DNA from: Pterobdella sp. o SKG-2022
Lineage: Eukaryota; Annelida; Clitellata; Hirudinida; Piscicolidae
Reading direction: 5' to 3'
Length of the DNA: 64,000 nucleotides
Assembly: GCA_964035795.1 (NCBI GenBank)
Contig: OZ038322.1
Coordinates: 22,340,359 to 22,404,358 of the forward strand
Shown: positions 52,701-63,786 of the stretch, one piece after another
Layout of the letters: the number at the start of each line of letters is the position of its first letter
How positions within the stretch are numbered: position 1 is the first letter of the stretch
The notes under the pieces: model-generated
Databases searched by the model: none
Seen by the model: the letters and a program-made list of their open reading frames with translations, nothing else
Told to the model about the DNA's origin: nothing
Made by a program: the position numbers and the translations under genes

Positions 52701-55700
52701 CCGACCCTGACCTTAAAACATCTATGTTAGTTTCTATCTTTATTCTTGTTGTATCCAGTTGATAACGGCTTTTAGTTTGAAGGATTTATTGAGTTTTTTT
52801 TTTAATTTTTATTTATATGATTAATACTTTTTACTGTTTAAAATTTTTAAAAATACGTTTCAGTTTTTTAAAACCTACTGAGCATTCTAATTCTTATGTG
52901 AATATTTAAACAAAGCTTCAAGTTTTCTTTTAAACATGATTCATCAAATATCATTATCAATGTATTGCTTCAAGTGTAAAATCTCACAATTAAGCTTTGG
53001 CATGTTTGGTTCTTGTTCCGTGGTCTTGAAGGAAGAGTTTGCTTCCTTCCTGCCTTCCATTGCTCCCATCCTCATCACTGCCATCAGATCTACTGAAGGG
53101 ATAATTGTATGCTATAAATAGTACTATTCTTATTATATGATTTTTTGTGTTATTATTGCAAGTTTGTATCATATTACATTGTTTGTGCTTAGTGTTTATA
53201 AATTAATTCATATTTATTTTTATTATTATTATTTTTTTAACGTTTTTTTTCTCTTAACATGAGGTTTTTTTTAAAAAATTTCATAGAAAAATACATACGA
53301 TGTCTCTAAAAAGGAACAGTTGATATAAATTTTAATAGAATATAATCCATATTAATTGGTTGAAAATGTTTCAATCCCATTGATGAACAGGAGAATTACG
53401 AAGATGAAGAGATAAAGAAAGTGTCGGAGTTGTTTGACGATGTGGAGAAGGAGGATGGGTCTCGTAATGGGCCTGTCAATGCCATCAGCCTTCTCACCAG
53501 GTTCCATATGTCTCTATGCATTTTACTGACTTTTTTCACTTATTTATTTTAAAGGTGTTTCGTTGATGAGATATTTTTATGTTGAAATTCAATTGCATTT
53601 TTTCTTCTAATTCAGCATCCAGCTGCAGAACTCGTATTTGTTTGAGAAGGGTGCTGCTTTAGAGGCTGTAGGGCTCATAGCTACCAATGTTGGGTTAGAT
53701 TTCACTTCATGATTCGATGTTTATTATATTTTTTAGTGAGTAAAAAATCAATTGGTTAAAAAAGACGTCTTTTGCATTTGATAACAGGGCTTCGTTCTCT
53801 CCATACTTTGAACAGTCATACACTGAGGTGATGGATTTGATAGGCTTCCCTGAGACTGACATCAGAAAAGAAGCAGTGGAGACTGCCTCTAAGTTGTGTG
53901 TGTCTGTTCAAAAAACACCTGATGCACATGCCAGTAAATAATTTCCCCTTATTTTGTTACTGGAGTTTTACATATCTATAGTGAAAGTTCATTGCCACCA
54001 GAAAAAGAATGGTATGAAAAGTTGTTGAAAGAGACGTTAGAGGTGTTTTTCAAAATGGCAAGGCATGATGAAGAGAGAGAAGTAGTCACTACAGTTTTCG
54101 AGGCTATCAATTTGATCACAAAAGAGGTGGGTACCATTTGAGATTATCCACTCCATCAAAATAAGCCAATTAAATTTCCATTCAGATACCTGTGATTCCT
54201 TTAGCTTCAATCAATTCAGTCGATGTATATTTCGATTTAATCACAGACTGCATCAAATACAAGGTAAATTAAATATCAATACAATTTTTTAAATTTATTG
54301 ATAAAATAAATGTTCTTTCACTAAATATCATTGGACACATGAAGCTCAAGTGCCAAGAAGCATCAGTAGAGGATGAAGATGATGAGGAGGAGTATGATGC
54401 CTTGTTAATTGAGACTGCAGGGGACTTGATACCATGTCTGGCTACTGTGTCACCCACCGAGAAGTTCAATTCCTTCCTTCAAACCACCATGCCTATTTTT
54501 CTCAAAAAACACGTGAGTGAATCATTCATGTTAGTATTAATTATAGCTAAAAAAATAATTTTATTTTGTTTATCCTAATGAGATTTTTTTTTCAGAAATC
54601 TTCAAAAGTATGTGATAGATCTTTTGCTGTGGGAGCACTGGCAGAAACAGTAAAAGAGATGGCTGGGCAAGGTTGGCAGTTTGGAAGTCAGATCTACCCC
54701 ATCATGATGTCCTCACTCACAGACGAAGATGAAGAAGTCAGAAGCAATGCTGCTTTTGGCCTTGGCACTCTTGCCCTCAGTGGCAACACAACAATCCATA
54801 GGTTAGCAGCATTTTGTTGTGTTCAAAATCAGTTATAAGTGAATACATGAAACCACAGTCACTACGAAGAAATGTTGAAGGCATTATCAAGGATGATGTC
54901 AAAGGAAACGGATGCTCTAGTCTTGGACAACATCACTGCTGCATTGGCTCGTATGATCATTTCCAACGCCGCCATTATGCCACTTGGAGAGGTTTGTTTC
55001 ATATATTTATCGACTTAGTAATCATCTTTAATGTATGTTAAACTAATGATCATTACCTTTGTTATTTCGTACAATGATTTTTTCAAAAGCCAAACCGTAA
55101 AATGGATATAATTTCAGAACACTAGTAAGTTTAAGATACGAAGCTTTTAGTTATCAACGTAACCTTTTACTTGAAAATGACTTTTTGACAGGTTCTTCCA
55201 CCAATCTTAGCGAGGTTTCCTTTAGAGGAGGATAAAGAAGAAAACAGCACAATATTACAATGCATTCATCTTTTGGTTTCGCAGAAAAACAGTGATGTTA
55301 GGCATGAATTACGTTAATATCTAATTTAAATAAGTTTACATATAAATTTCTTTAAACTATCTTAGAATAAGATAATTTAAGAATGCTGTATTCATCAAAC
55401 CAAATAAATCAAATGTACAATTATTTTAAAAGCTGTCCTTAATATACAGTCTATAATGTTGCTACATAATTTAAGGTTATCGTCCTACTGCCAAGAATAC
55501 TGCCTTCGATAGGTAACTTGTTGAACACCAAGTTGACTCCAGGTTTGTTGTGATGTGGTTCATCATAGATTGGGAAGTTAGTTTATATGAATAGTGTATA
55601 TATTATAAACCCTTGATAATATTGATAAATAGTATATCTGTATTATAAACTGATTTCTTTTATTTATAAACTCATTTTCTACATGTACCTTTATAATAAA

Positions 55701-55830
55701 CAAAATAGAGCAGAAATCTGCAGCAGTGTCTCTCGTTAGAGAGGTTTATGCATCGCACAGTGAAGCCTTCCAGGTTATCCCCCAAGATCAGACTAAAGCT
55801 ATTGAGAACCTAAAAAAGTGCCTCAATTAA
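46729..55830 (+). CDS. IPO4: Importin-4 (IPO4), beta-karyopherin
   Basis: Ran-dependent nuclear import receptor; the family carries histones H3/H4 and ribosomal proteins. Thirty exons join in one frame to 1,060 residues (human 1,081). First exon 46729-46794 (MDPALENIVANLLVPDNR), then 46911-46994, 47056-47141, 47204-47245, 47383-47515, 47672-47808, 48101-48149, 48544-48609, 48778-48879, 49078-49161, 49396-49515, 50056-50109, 50347-50460, 50662-50766, 51261-51399, 51564-51677, 51970-52086, 52605-52725, 52995-53106, 53391-53500, 53616-53693, 53788-53933, 54002-54126, 54186-54263, 54345-54512, 54596-54801, 54859-54991, 55192-55296, 55476-55542, 55709-55830. HEAT-repeat landmarks: RQYAAILLRRK, AITAIRSTEGI-like block, acidic DEDDEEEYDALL and CDRSFAVGALAETVKEM, EEVRSNAAFGLGTLA, which distinguish IPO4 from IPO5. 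Converges with ARPC5. Confidence 0.96.
47930..48003. mobile_element. Short inverted-repeat element in an IPO4 intron
   Basis: 74 bp with 21-23 bp inverted ends: TTACATAGTACACTTTTTATT opposite AATAAAGTGTACTATGTAA. The spacer is about 30 bp. Size and shape fit a very short MITE; no other copy was seen in the window. Confidence 0.55.
55079..55165. mobile_element. Foldback element, family A, half copy (IPO4 intron)
   Basis: Contains TTTTCAAAAGCCAAACCGTA, ATATAATTTCAGAACACTAG and AAGATACGAAGCTTTT, collinear with one arm of the element at 27764-27870 and its flank. The other arm is missing. Confidence 0.65.
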
Positions 55831-56187
55831 ACATTAAAGTGGCAAGATTGGCTTAATTTATTATAAAATGGTTTTAACATATGAATACGTTTTGCTTTTT
55901 AAATAAAAATCATGAAATATATGAATTCGTTTTAGATAAAAATAATATAATTCAAATTGAAAAGATTTCACAACCGAAATTTGAGTTTAGCGTAAAAAGC
56001 ATGTGTAGGTTACCCTAGGTGGCTTAAAATTGGTATAGAATAGTTTTGCTTATTCTTTCATATTTTTATAGAAAAAAGTAAGATCAAAATTATAATTTTT
56101 TTTTAATTTTGCAAAAAAAAATCATTAAGCTTCATATGATATATACAAAAACTTGAAATAAACAAGTTTTAACAGGCAACTTTGATT

Positions 56188-56979
56188 TCAAACTCTTCTT
56201 CTATCTGCTAACACTCTGATAATGCTGCCCTCACCTGCCTTGCTAAAAACCTTGGAACAGCCATTAATCACCAATAAGTAACAATTAATATTTTGATTAT
56301 TAACACTAGTTTTTAAAGCAAATTTATATTTGTTTTTGGTGATTATATTCGAAATCATATTGGTGTTGCTTGAATGGGATTTTAAGTTGTAAAAACCTTG
56401 TCATGCCAAAGAAGTAGTTGTGAATTGTTGAAGTCTGCTGGCCTTTCAAAGGCTCTGTACAAATATTTCATTAGTACATCCATCTGATCATTGTCGAGTT
56501 TTTTCACAGCAGCATCAATTTCTGAAGATTTGAAAGCCTGTACAACTCTCAAAGTTGTTTCAAATGCTTTGTCCTTTAAAAGAAATTATTTGAGTTTAAA
56601 TGGAGCCCTTCAGTCTTTGTACAATTTGAACAACCTTTATAGCTTGGTTTTTAGTATTTAGAGGTGGGTTTGTGAGTACTGCAAGTAGTGCATCAGAATT
56701 GTTTCCCCTGTTCACAATTTTCATTTATTTAATCAATATTTTTTGAAATCTGATTGAACTTAAGTGAATTGAATTCTTGAAAAAACTAATGTTATAATAA
56801 AACTTTTGATCAATAGATTTCCAAAATATTTTATCATACTTTGCGAGAAATGCTTCAACATCGGCAATATTGGGCCCGGTATTGGTAAAATCATCATTCA
56901 TATCATCGTCATAATTTTCTTCAGAAATTTTATCAACATCAATTTTTCTGAAAGCGGCATTTTTTACAACTTTAGACAT
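56188..56979 (-). CDS. ARPC5: Actin-related protein 2/3 complex subunit 5 (ARPC5, p16)
   Basis: Small helical subunit that bridges the Arp2 side of the seven-subunit Arp2/3 complex, which nucleates branched actin in the cytoplasm. Four minus-strand exons: 56979-56840, 56707-56635, 56573-56397, 56250-56188, all phase-consistent, giving 150 residues (human 151). Family features: N-terminal MSKVVKNAAFRKIDVD followed by an acidic stretch, then LTNPPLNTKNQAIK, the block VLMKYLYRAFERP, QLLLWHDK and the C-terminal GSIIRVLADRRRV. The start is the first ATG. The last exon could begin at another AG (56241 side), but the chosen one preserves family length. It is convergent with IPO4, 357 bp between stop codons. 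Confidence 0.95.
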
Positions 56980-57337
56980 TTCTAATCTTGCTTTAGTCTT
57001 AGGCGGATCTTCACTTCCGCGAACGGCTAGATAGCCTCCTTTATTTTGATTGGTTGTTAAATAAAAGTTTTAAATCATTCAAAACTATCTCAATTTCAGT
57101 TTAAATTTAGAAAATAGTTTAAAAATTATTTGAAACATTGAAAATAATTAATTTTTTAAAAAAACTTCAAAAAAATATCAAATATCGAACCTTTGAAAGA
57201 TAAAGCTGAGGGGCTAGAAAAAATGAAGATTCATCATATTTTGAGTGACTCTGTATATAAAAGCATAAACAAAAGTGGTCTTGAAGATTTAAACAGTTTT
57301 GTGCCACTATAACAATAATTGTTATTTGTTTGTTTAG

Positions 57338-57367
57338 CTGTTGTTTGTTTGTTTGTTTGTTTGTTTT
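57338..57367. repeat. (TTTG)n simple repeat
   Basis: Run of TTTG units interrupted once by AGCTG, in the upstream flank of ARPC5. Confidence 0.8.
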
Positions 57368-57956
57368 CTTGTATGTTTCTTTTGTTGCAAGAACCGAAAT
57401 ACAACGACAATCTCTCGATAAAATATTTGGTTGGCTGACTGTTAATAACAGAATGAAATAGAAAAAATTAATTTTTTGGGTGATAATATTTTTTAAACAA
57501 TAAGTTTATATAATTTTTAAATTTATTATGTAATTGTTCGTCAAATAATACAGGCACTTTCTAACAGGCACTTCGCGATCACGCAAAAAGTATTGAATAG
57601 CTTTAGGCTAGTCGATGAACCAATGATAGAACTCCAAAAAACTTGTGAAAGTACAGAAATAATCATTTTTAGAAGTCTTATGAAAAAAAACTAACATTTA
57701 TCAACTAAAAAAGCTTTTTGTACAATTTTTGAATATTTAAACATTATGATACATGAATATTTAAAAAAAAAAAACTAACATTTTTTAAAGCCTATGATTG
57801 GTCCAATTTAAAAGAGCTTTTTGCTGCTTGGAACATCTTTACACTTTCTATAGAGAAGAATGTGTGTCTTCCACTGACCAATAGGATTGAAGCAGATTTG
57901 GACAAGATCGTTTTTTAATTAGCTATTTTTCTCATTAAAAATTTAAATCGTTTTTT

Positions 57957-58089
57957 TTTTGTAACGTAAAACATAAAATAAGAGGACGCTAACTTTTTAT
58001 GATAAGGCTAAATTTATCGAAAATTATAGCTTCCGATTCTCAATAAATGTATTAAAAATTCCTCTTATTTGATGTTTTTCGTTACAAAA
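57957..58089. mobile_element. MITE-like element, family C (TTTTGTAACG arms)
   Basis: 133 bp with inverted ends of 29 bp and 3 mismatches: left TTTTGTAACGTAAAACAT...TAAGAGG, right the reverse complement of TTTTGTAACGAAAAACATC...TAAGAGG. The interior has TATGATAAGGCTAAATTTAT and CGAAAATTATAG, also found in the partial copy at 21880-22000. No coding capacity. Confidence 0.7.
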
Positions 58090-58147
58090 TATTGAAGAAA
58101 AATACACACGATGTCTCTGAAAAGGTTTCTTGTTTGTATACTTAATA

Positions 58148-58216
58148 ATGTGAGTTCAACTTACGAAAAGCTTCGTGTTATTAATCAGTTAATAAAAGTG
58201 TTTGATAAAATCGTTT
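58148..58216. mobile_element. Foldback element, family A, solo right arm
   Basis: TCAACTTACGAAAAGCTTCG...CAGTTAATAAAAGTGTTTGAT matches the right arm of 20616-20769 with few changes. The left arm is absent; it abuts the LINE fragment at 58237. Confidence 0.7.
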
Positions 58217-58236
58217 TTTAAATATTTTTTAATTCT

Positions 58237-58389
58237 TCGAGCTTTGTTGAGGAGTAAGGTAGAAAAGTTATCGAGGCGTCTGGGCACTCTTTGGATACAG
58301 TCTGGTTGCGTCAGAAGATATCCCTTGCAATTGTCCGCGGCAATGCTACCAGCATTCTTTCCTGTTTCCGCTCTTCTCATTTCTCTTAA
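58237..58389 (+). mobile_element. 3' fragment of the same LINE family as 44540-46528
   Basis: Translates to a C-terminus close to the 45419-46378 frame: SSSFVEE, stop, GRKVIEASGHSLDTVWLRQK and ISLAIVRGNATSIL, then a TAA in the same place. One in-frame stop (TAA after VEE) shows decay. A poly-T/A-rich stretch follows. Only about 50 codons remain, consistent with 5' truncation. Confidence 0.85.
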
Positions 58390-58550
58390 GTGTAGTTTTT
58401 TTTTTAAGTTTATATCGTTTTTTATTATTTTTTTTTTTTGCAATATTTTAAGAAAATAAAAACAAAGGTTTAATGAATTCAAATGCTCATTATCGTAAAC
58501 TTAAAAAAAATCTAGTTTTTGAAATAAAAAATTTGATTTCACAAAAAAAA

Positions 58551-58664
58551 GGAGTTTATTTTATTCCACAAAGCTTTTCGTAAGATGAACTTACATTATC
58601 AATTGATAATGTAAGTTCATCATACGAAAATAAACAAAATTAACTGGAATCAAATAAGCTCCTA
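58551..58664. mobile_element. MITE/foldback element with a perfect 38-bp central palindrome
   Basis: The whole 114 bp folds on itself. Outer arms GGAGTTTATTTTATTCCA and TGGAATCAAATAAGCTCC; inner arms TTTTCGTA and TACGAAAA; core GATGAACTTACATTATCAA joined to its exact reverse complement (58584-58621). The AAGCTTTTCGTA motif ties it to family A. A hairpin this long would be unstable in cloning. Confidence 0.8.
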
Positions 58665-60605
58665 TAAGTTTTCTCATTTAAATATTATTAAATACTTGGC
58701 GTGGACTTCTACTGTCAACTAATCAAATAATTTTTTGTGCGATTGACGCTATGTGTGTTTCGCTTCTGTTGCGACAGATGAAATACACGATGATTGATGG
58801 AGACAAAAAGAGCACGAGTTAACAACAGCAAAAACAATGTACTATAATTAACACTTGTCGATCGGCTAATTATGTTGCGATGTAATATTTGTTTTGGTGT
58901 TTATATTCCTAAAATTTCGTTATCTAGGGTATATAATAAACAAAACATGGAAGTTGAAAAACTCGTTTTAATTTGTAAATCAAAGTTTTCTTGAGTTAAA
59001 CCTCGGAAGACAGACGAAGTTGAAACACAAGAATCCCCATAGAAATCAACAAAATCAACGAATTCAACAAATTAAACCTCGGGAAAATTTGTTAGTTTTA
59101 AGGGTTTTTATATATTCACATTTGTAATACATTTATATGTATTTATAAATTTCATTTTGATATTTTACGATATGGTAGATTTATGAATTAAATAATGAAA
59201 TAGATTTTTAAAAATTAATATCATGTCACTAACAGGTAAATAAAAATAAAAATTGAATAAAAATAGTTGAATCGCTCAAAGATTTGAAGCCTTGAACCAT
59301 TGCTGGTTTCCAAGAGTATCTCAAACAACGCAAACCACGTTGAATAGTATAGCGACTTTCATAAACACCATTATAAACGATTGATACCATAATAGCAAGC
59401 CAGAATGCATATACTTTTGATTCAAGTTCAATATTGACACTTGTATCTTTTTAATTGAACATATTCAGGATTACTTGATGATTAAATGAGAAAACACTTT
59501 TGACTTCTTCAAAGTAATTACTTAGGTTATAACACTGAAATTTAGTCTAATAGATATTTTTCTTAATTGTTATGAAACTCGCCATTACCAGCCTTGCTTC
59601 ATGTGTACACAGTACATTAGTGCGTTATGTGTTTCTTTGGATAGTAATATGCCAGCTCTTTCTGTGTAGGCAACATTCTTTTTTTTGATGACTTGTATAG
59701 AGCAAAATACTCTGTTACAAAATTTTATTTTTACTAGCTTGGAGTTATCTCGTTTTATTCAAACCAAGTCATTTCATTTTGTATTTGCGCATCTCGATTG
59801 CAGCTTGTGTCTTCTTTTGCTTCATACATGGTCTTGTAGTGAGTGCTTATTGAAGCTGGTTGTTAAACCCAAAAAATTCTTTTTAATTATAATATGCCAA
59901 ACTTTTTATTTTAGATTCAATTCTTCTATTGCTTACAACGTCATCATTATCATAGCCACATGTATAAAGGTAGAATCAATGATATAAGCAGTTTTATTAG
60001 AAATTCTTTTGTTTTAATAAAACCTGTAAATGAAATAATATCATTTTTTTCAAGATTCTTTATTTTATTTTTTGAAATTTATGAAAAATTTAGTTTACTT
60101 GTGAATTAAATTCATTTTTCTTAAAGTTTCTACTTTTTTTTATAAAAAAAATTAAAAAACAAAAAGTTATAATAAACAAAAAATACACTAAAATGAACAT
60201 GTTTGTTAGTGCTATGATGATATAAACATAAATAATATAAAAAACAAAAATAATAACAACAACAAAAATGATGATAGTGAAACAATAGTAGTGAAATACT
60301 TGGTCCCTTAAGTCTGATGGTGACATCATTCAAGTTTGATTTCAGTGATATTAACAGCTATTTCAAGAATGTATATATAAATGAATAGTAATTAAATTGA
60401 ATCAATAAATATAAAAAAAACAATATCAACAAAATAACAAATTAGATGGAAATTTGAATAGATAGATAAATATAAATTAGATTAATTAATTAAATATGCG
60501 TGAAAGTTATGTTTCAAATGTGTTTTGTAATTATTCAGGCTCTACACCGATATATTAAACAAATTCCAAAGAATCAAAGATCTTCAAACGTAAGCAAAAG
60601 CTGTG

Positions 60606-60613
60606 TATAAAAG
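60606..60613 (+). promoter_or_regulatory. TATA box of secreted-protein gene copy 1
   Basis: TATAAAAG, 53 bp before the start codon, in a block repeated almost unchanged before the second copy. The expected start of transcription is about 25-30 bp downstream, near GCACTCGAAG. Confidence 0.7.
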
Positions 60614-60658
60614 AAGCCGCACTGAGCACTCGAAGTTTCTTCTCTGAAATACCTAGCC

Positions 60659-62982
60659 ATGAAGCTTATGTTTGCTTGCTGTCTCTTCTTGCTGTTCATC
60701 TCAGCCTCATGTGAAACTACCGGTAAGCCTGATTATCGCTATATTGAGAATCAGTTAATTTAATTTTTTAAATTTTAGTGGTTATATATTCAATTTTCTG
60801 CTAAGATTAAAAAATAATACATTTTCAATATTATTATTGGCTTTAATAAAATTACAAATCCTACAGCTGGCTATGGGAATGATTGGCAGCCTCACACAGA
60901 CGAAATACTGTCCACAACGCCAAGTAAGTTATGAAAGATTGATTGAGCAGTTCACAAATGAACAAAATCACAAATCGTGACTTATGATAAAAAAGTAACA
61001 AAACCGACCAGCAGCTCATCCCAAATAGGGGATTTTCTTGCGCAACCATTTGGTTTCACAAGGCGCTGTGTGCGCCATTAAGAATTTTAATAATTAATAA
61101 ATTGATTTCGAACTCAATTTGAAAGTGGAAACTTTTGAGGCATTTTTTTGAAAAAAATATCTTTTTGATGACTTCATCATGAAACGCTCAATAGTAATTA
61201 AATGGAATAACGTTGTTGAATTTTTCAGCTTCAACTCCTGTATCTTCTAGCGGTGTTAATGATACGTTCTCAGGTTAGAGTAACTTCATTAACTTCCATC
61301 TATGTATTTTCCAATGAAATCTGTATTACTATCTTTTTATTTTTCAATCAAGTTGATTAATCACTTTTATCAAGCATATTTCATGGAATACTTTACCTGG
61401 TGCTATTTTTCAGATGTCGTGTGTAAAGAAGGTTCGTCTAAACTGATCTTAGTTGAAGAAGCAGAGAATTTGAAAGAGAAAGTTCAAATGACCATAGTTG
61501 AGAAGTATCTTTACTTTAATGATACGGAGCCAGAAGGTCTGGAAGGAGTCGAGAGGGAAGATCTAATTGGTCTTTTCTCCAAGGTCTCAAGTTTTTGAAG
61601 CCCAACAAAACTAGTTCATTTTTTTAATCAAAAAGGATTTAATTTGAATAGCTGTTGTGCAATCATTAAGTCAATCAATCAGTATTACAAGCGTAGTATT
61701 TGTAAAAATTAGTCTACATTATGTATTGTAGTTGACTTAGTTTTATGAAACTTCGTATATTTTTGCCAAAAAATCTGTTATTTTTAATTCTTCTAATCAT
61801 AATGAATGATAAGCAGGCTAATGTATTATCTTTGAGAATTAACTAGTATAAAAGCTTTTCAAATTCTCCAGGAAAATTTCTGGCCCACAAAAGAAAATAG
61901 TACTCTCGTTTTGCCTGTTTTGATCAAAGTTTCTGTCAAAGTAGGTTTTTTTTAACTTCTTTGATTCATATGCTTATCGATTTTTTGATTTTAACGATAA
62001 TATTTTTTTTTATGATAAACATTGAATTTTGTGATAATGAGTCTAACCTGATTATCCCATCAGTTAGTTATTGTCTTGATATTTTATGGCCAAAAGTGTT
62101 TTTTATATCAAAAACAAGTTGAAATATTCAATCTAGAATTTTATTGAAATTTTATCATAAAATGAGAAAGATTTTAGATACATATATTTTTTTAAAAAAC
62201 TAAAATTTTCGACAAATTCAACTTTGTCATAATTCATTGGTATTATAAATATTATATACTAATGAATTATGACAAAGTTGAATTTGACAAAAATTTTATT
62301 TTTTTGAAAAAATATATGTATCTAAAATCTTTTTCATTTTACAATAAAAATCAACAAAATTTAAATAAAAAAAATACATAAGATGTTTCTTAAAAATCTA
62401 AAATTTTATTGAATGAACATTGTTCAGCACAAAAAAAATTTTTTTGAAGGAAAACATGTGCAAGAAACCCACTTTGAGCTATGTCGACTTCGACATGTCC
62501 GAAGATTCCTCGACTGCACTCAGAATCAAGCAAAGATGGCATTTTTTCGATGTAGGAACTTTTATTAAAATTATAATTTTCTACAGAATTTACAATGAGT
62601 GACGTTGAACTGCAATTTTTTTGATATCCATCATAAATGTTATTGAGAATATTTTATCATTACAATCATTTTATGTTATTTATTTCATATTATCAATTAT
62701 TAATCATATTTCAAAATGTTATATATAAAAAGCTATGTAAAATTTTACTATCAACTATAAATATAATACCTTATCCTAGTACATTAATATATACTCCATT
62801 ATATTACAACATACTATGTAGAAATATAAATCTAATATGAATGAACATTTCAGCAAAATTTTGTACAAGCGTTGCCTGCTGAAGACACAGGGTTCTTTGA
62901 AATCTACCTCAACCTCTTGCCGGACTCCCATGGAGGAATCATTGACCTCAAAGTGGTCTTCTGTTGTTCTGACCAGGAATAA
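60659..62982 (+). CDS. Secreted glycoprotein of unknown family, tandem copy 1
   Basis: I do not recognise this protein. Seven exons (60659-60722, 60867-60923, 61229-61273, 61414-61583, 61872-61940, 62450-62551, 62854-62982) join in one frame to 211 residues. A clear signal peptide (MKLMFACCLFLLFISASC) is followed by a Ser/Thr-rich linker of about 35 residues and a domain of about 155 residues with cysteines in DVVCKEG, ENMCKKP and VVFCCSD (four in all, allowing two disulfides). N-glycosylation sequons: NDTFS, NDTEP and NSTLV. Alternating hydrophobic stretches (LVLPVLIKVSVK, IIDLKVVF) suggest beta strands. It is duplicated downstream. A role as an exported defence, adhesion or matrix protein is possible, but nothing proves it. 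The start is fixed by the signal peptide and by identity with copy 2. Confidence 0.85.
62140..62372. mobile_element. Foldback element, family B relative, inside intron 5 of the secreted-protein gene
   Basis: Long inverted repeat (arms about 100 bp). Left arm includes AAGATTTTAGATACATATAT and TTTTCGACAAATTCAACTTT; the right arm is the reverse complement, with few mismatches; the centre is TATTATAAATATTATATAC. The string AAATTTTCGACAAATTCAAC is shared with 21062-21189 and, in part, with 39210-39230. Confidence 0.75.
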
Positions 62983-63700
62983 ATGAGAAACATGACTTTG
63001 AATCAAACTTTTAGCTTTATTAGATAAACTCATTTAAGCATAAGCTTTATGCTCCAAAAAGTTTGAAATTTTTGTGCAAATAAAAATAAAGTGTTTTTTG
63101 CCGAAAATACCTTTAAACCTCCTATTTCAGCTTCCGTAGCTCAATCGTTGAGCCTTAGACTAAATATCTAAAGTTACGGGGTTCAATCCCGCGTGGGCCG
63201 ATAATTAGCACCTGTTCCACAGTGTGTTTTCGCTACATTAAATTTGTAGCAAGCGCTTTGATCTATAAGGAAAAGCGCTTTATAAATAACACATTACATT
63301 ACATTCAAAAAGAATTAACTAACTAACGTATATATCCTTAAAAGCTACAATCTGTTTTTCATACTAGTTATTTATCCTTCCATGCCTTGCTCAACATTTT
63401 TTGTAATAAATATACAACCATCTACTTTTTCAAGTGGTTTTAATATAGTTTTGGTTGGTTTTAATAAGGATTTTCAAACTCACAACAAAACATAAGGCTG
63501 ACAGTGGCATTAATGAAATGAGTGCAGTAAGATAAATACTACGAACCAACCTTGAAAAACTGCTTTTCAATAGTATAATGATATACCGTAAAGAAAAAGG
63601 GCAAAAAAAAATTAAATAATTCAAATCGAATAGAATAAAAAAAATAATTTTATTAAAAGTTATTTTAAATGATATGTCAACAAATTAAACAAATTCCAGA
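62983..63700. other. Spacer between the two tandem secreted-protein genes
   Basis: Contains the second SINE copy (63130-63305) and otherwise AT-rich DNA. The block of similarity to the 5' flank of copy 1 begins at about 63675 (AAATTAAACAAATTCC), which marks one edge of the duplication. Confidence 0.5.
63130..63305 (+). mobile_element. tRNA-like SINE, copy 2
   Basis: Same head-body-tail layout as 25744-25921. Head: A box TAGCTCAATCG, anticodon loop changed (CTAAATA), B box GGTTCAATCCC. Body CTGTTCCACAGTGTG and GTAGCAAGCGCTTTG, then AAGCGCTTTATAAAT and ATTACATTACATT. The first bases (CTTCCG instead of CGGCCCC) have lost the acceptor-stem pairing. Confidence 0.9.
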
Positions 63701-63733
63701 CCCAAAGAACTTCACACGTAAGCAAAACCTGTG

Positions 63734-63741
63734 TATAAAAG
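63734..63741 (+). promoter_or_regulatory. TATA box of secreted-protein gene copy 2
   Basis: TATAAAAG, 53 bp before the copy 2 start codon. From CGTAAGCAAAA to the ATG the two copies differ at a single base, so both should be transcribed from the same core promoter type. Confidence 0.7.
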
Positions 63742-63786
63742 AAGCCGCACTGAGCACTCGAAGTTTCTTCTCTGAAATACCTAGCC

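Larger units (their letters stand above)
57001..60604. other. Intergenic region rich in mobile-element pieces
   Basis: No host gene recognised. The first bases (57001-57050, GC-richer) should contain the ARPC5 promoter. A (TTTG)n run lies at 57338-57367. Between 57957 and 58664 four element fragments lie next to each other (separate entries). 58665-60530 is AT-rich without features that I can name. Confidence 0.5.

Noticed and set aside
54269..54469. Serine-rich minus-strand ORF
   Set aside because: It is the antisense of the acidic GAT/GAG-rich IPO4 exon.
46729..55830. Importin-5/RanBP6 instead of importin-4
   Set aside because: The MDPALENIVANLL start, the EEYDALL acidic block and the SFAVGALAETV block fit IPO4 better, and total length matches it.
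60090..60333. Hydrophobic minus-strand ORFs resembling membrane peptides
   Set aside because: They arise from A/T-rich low-complexity DNA, with no start context or conservation.
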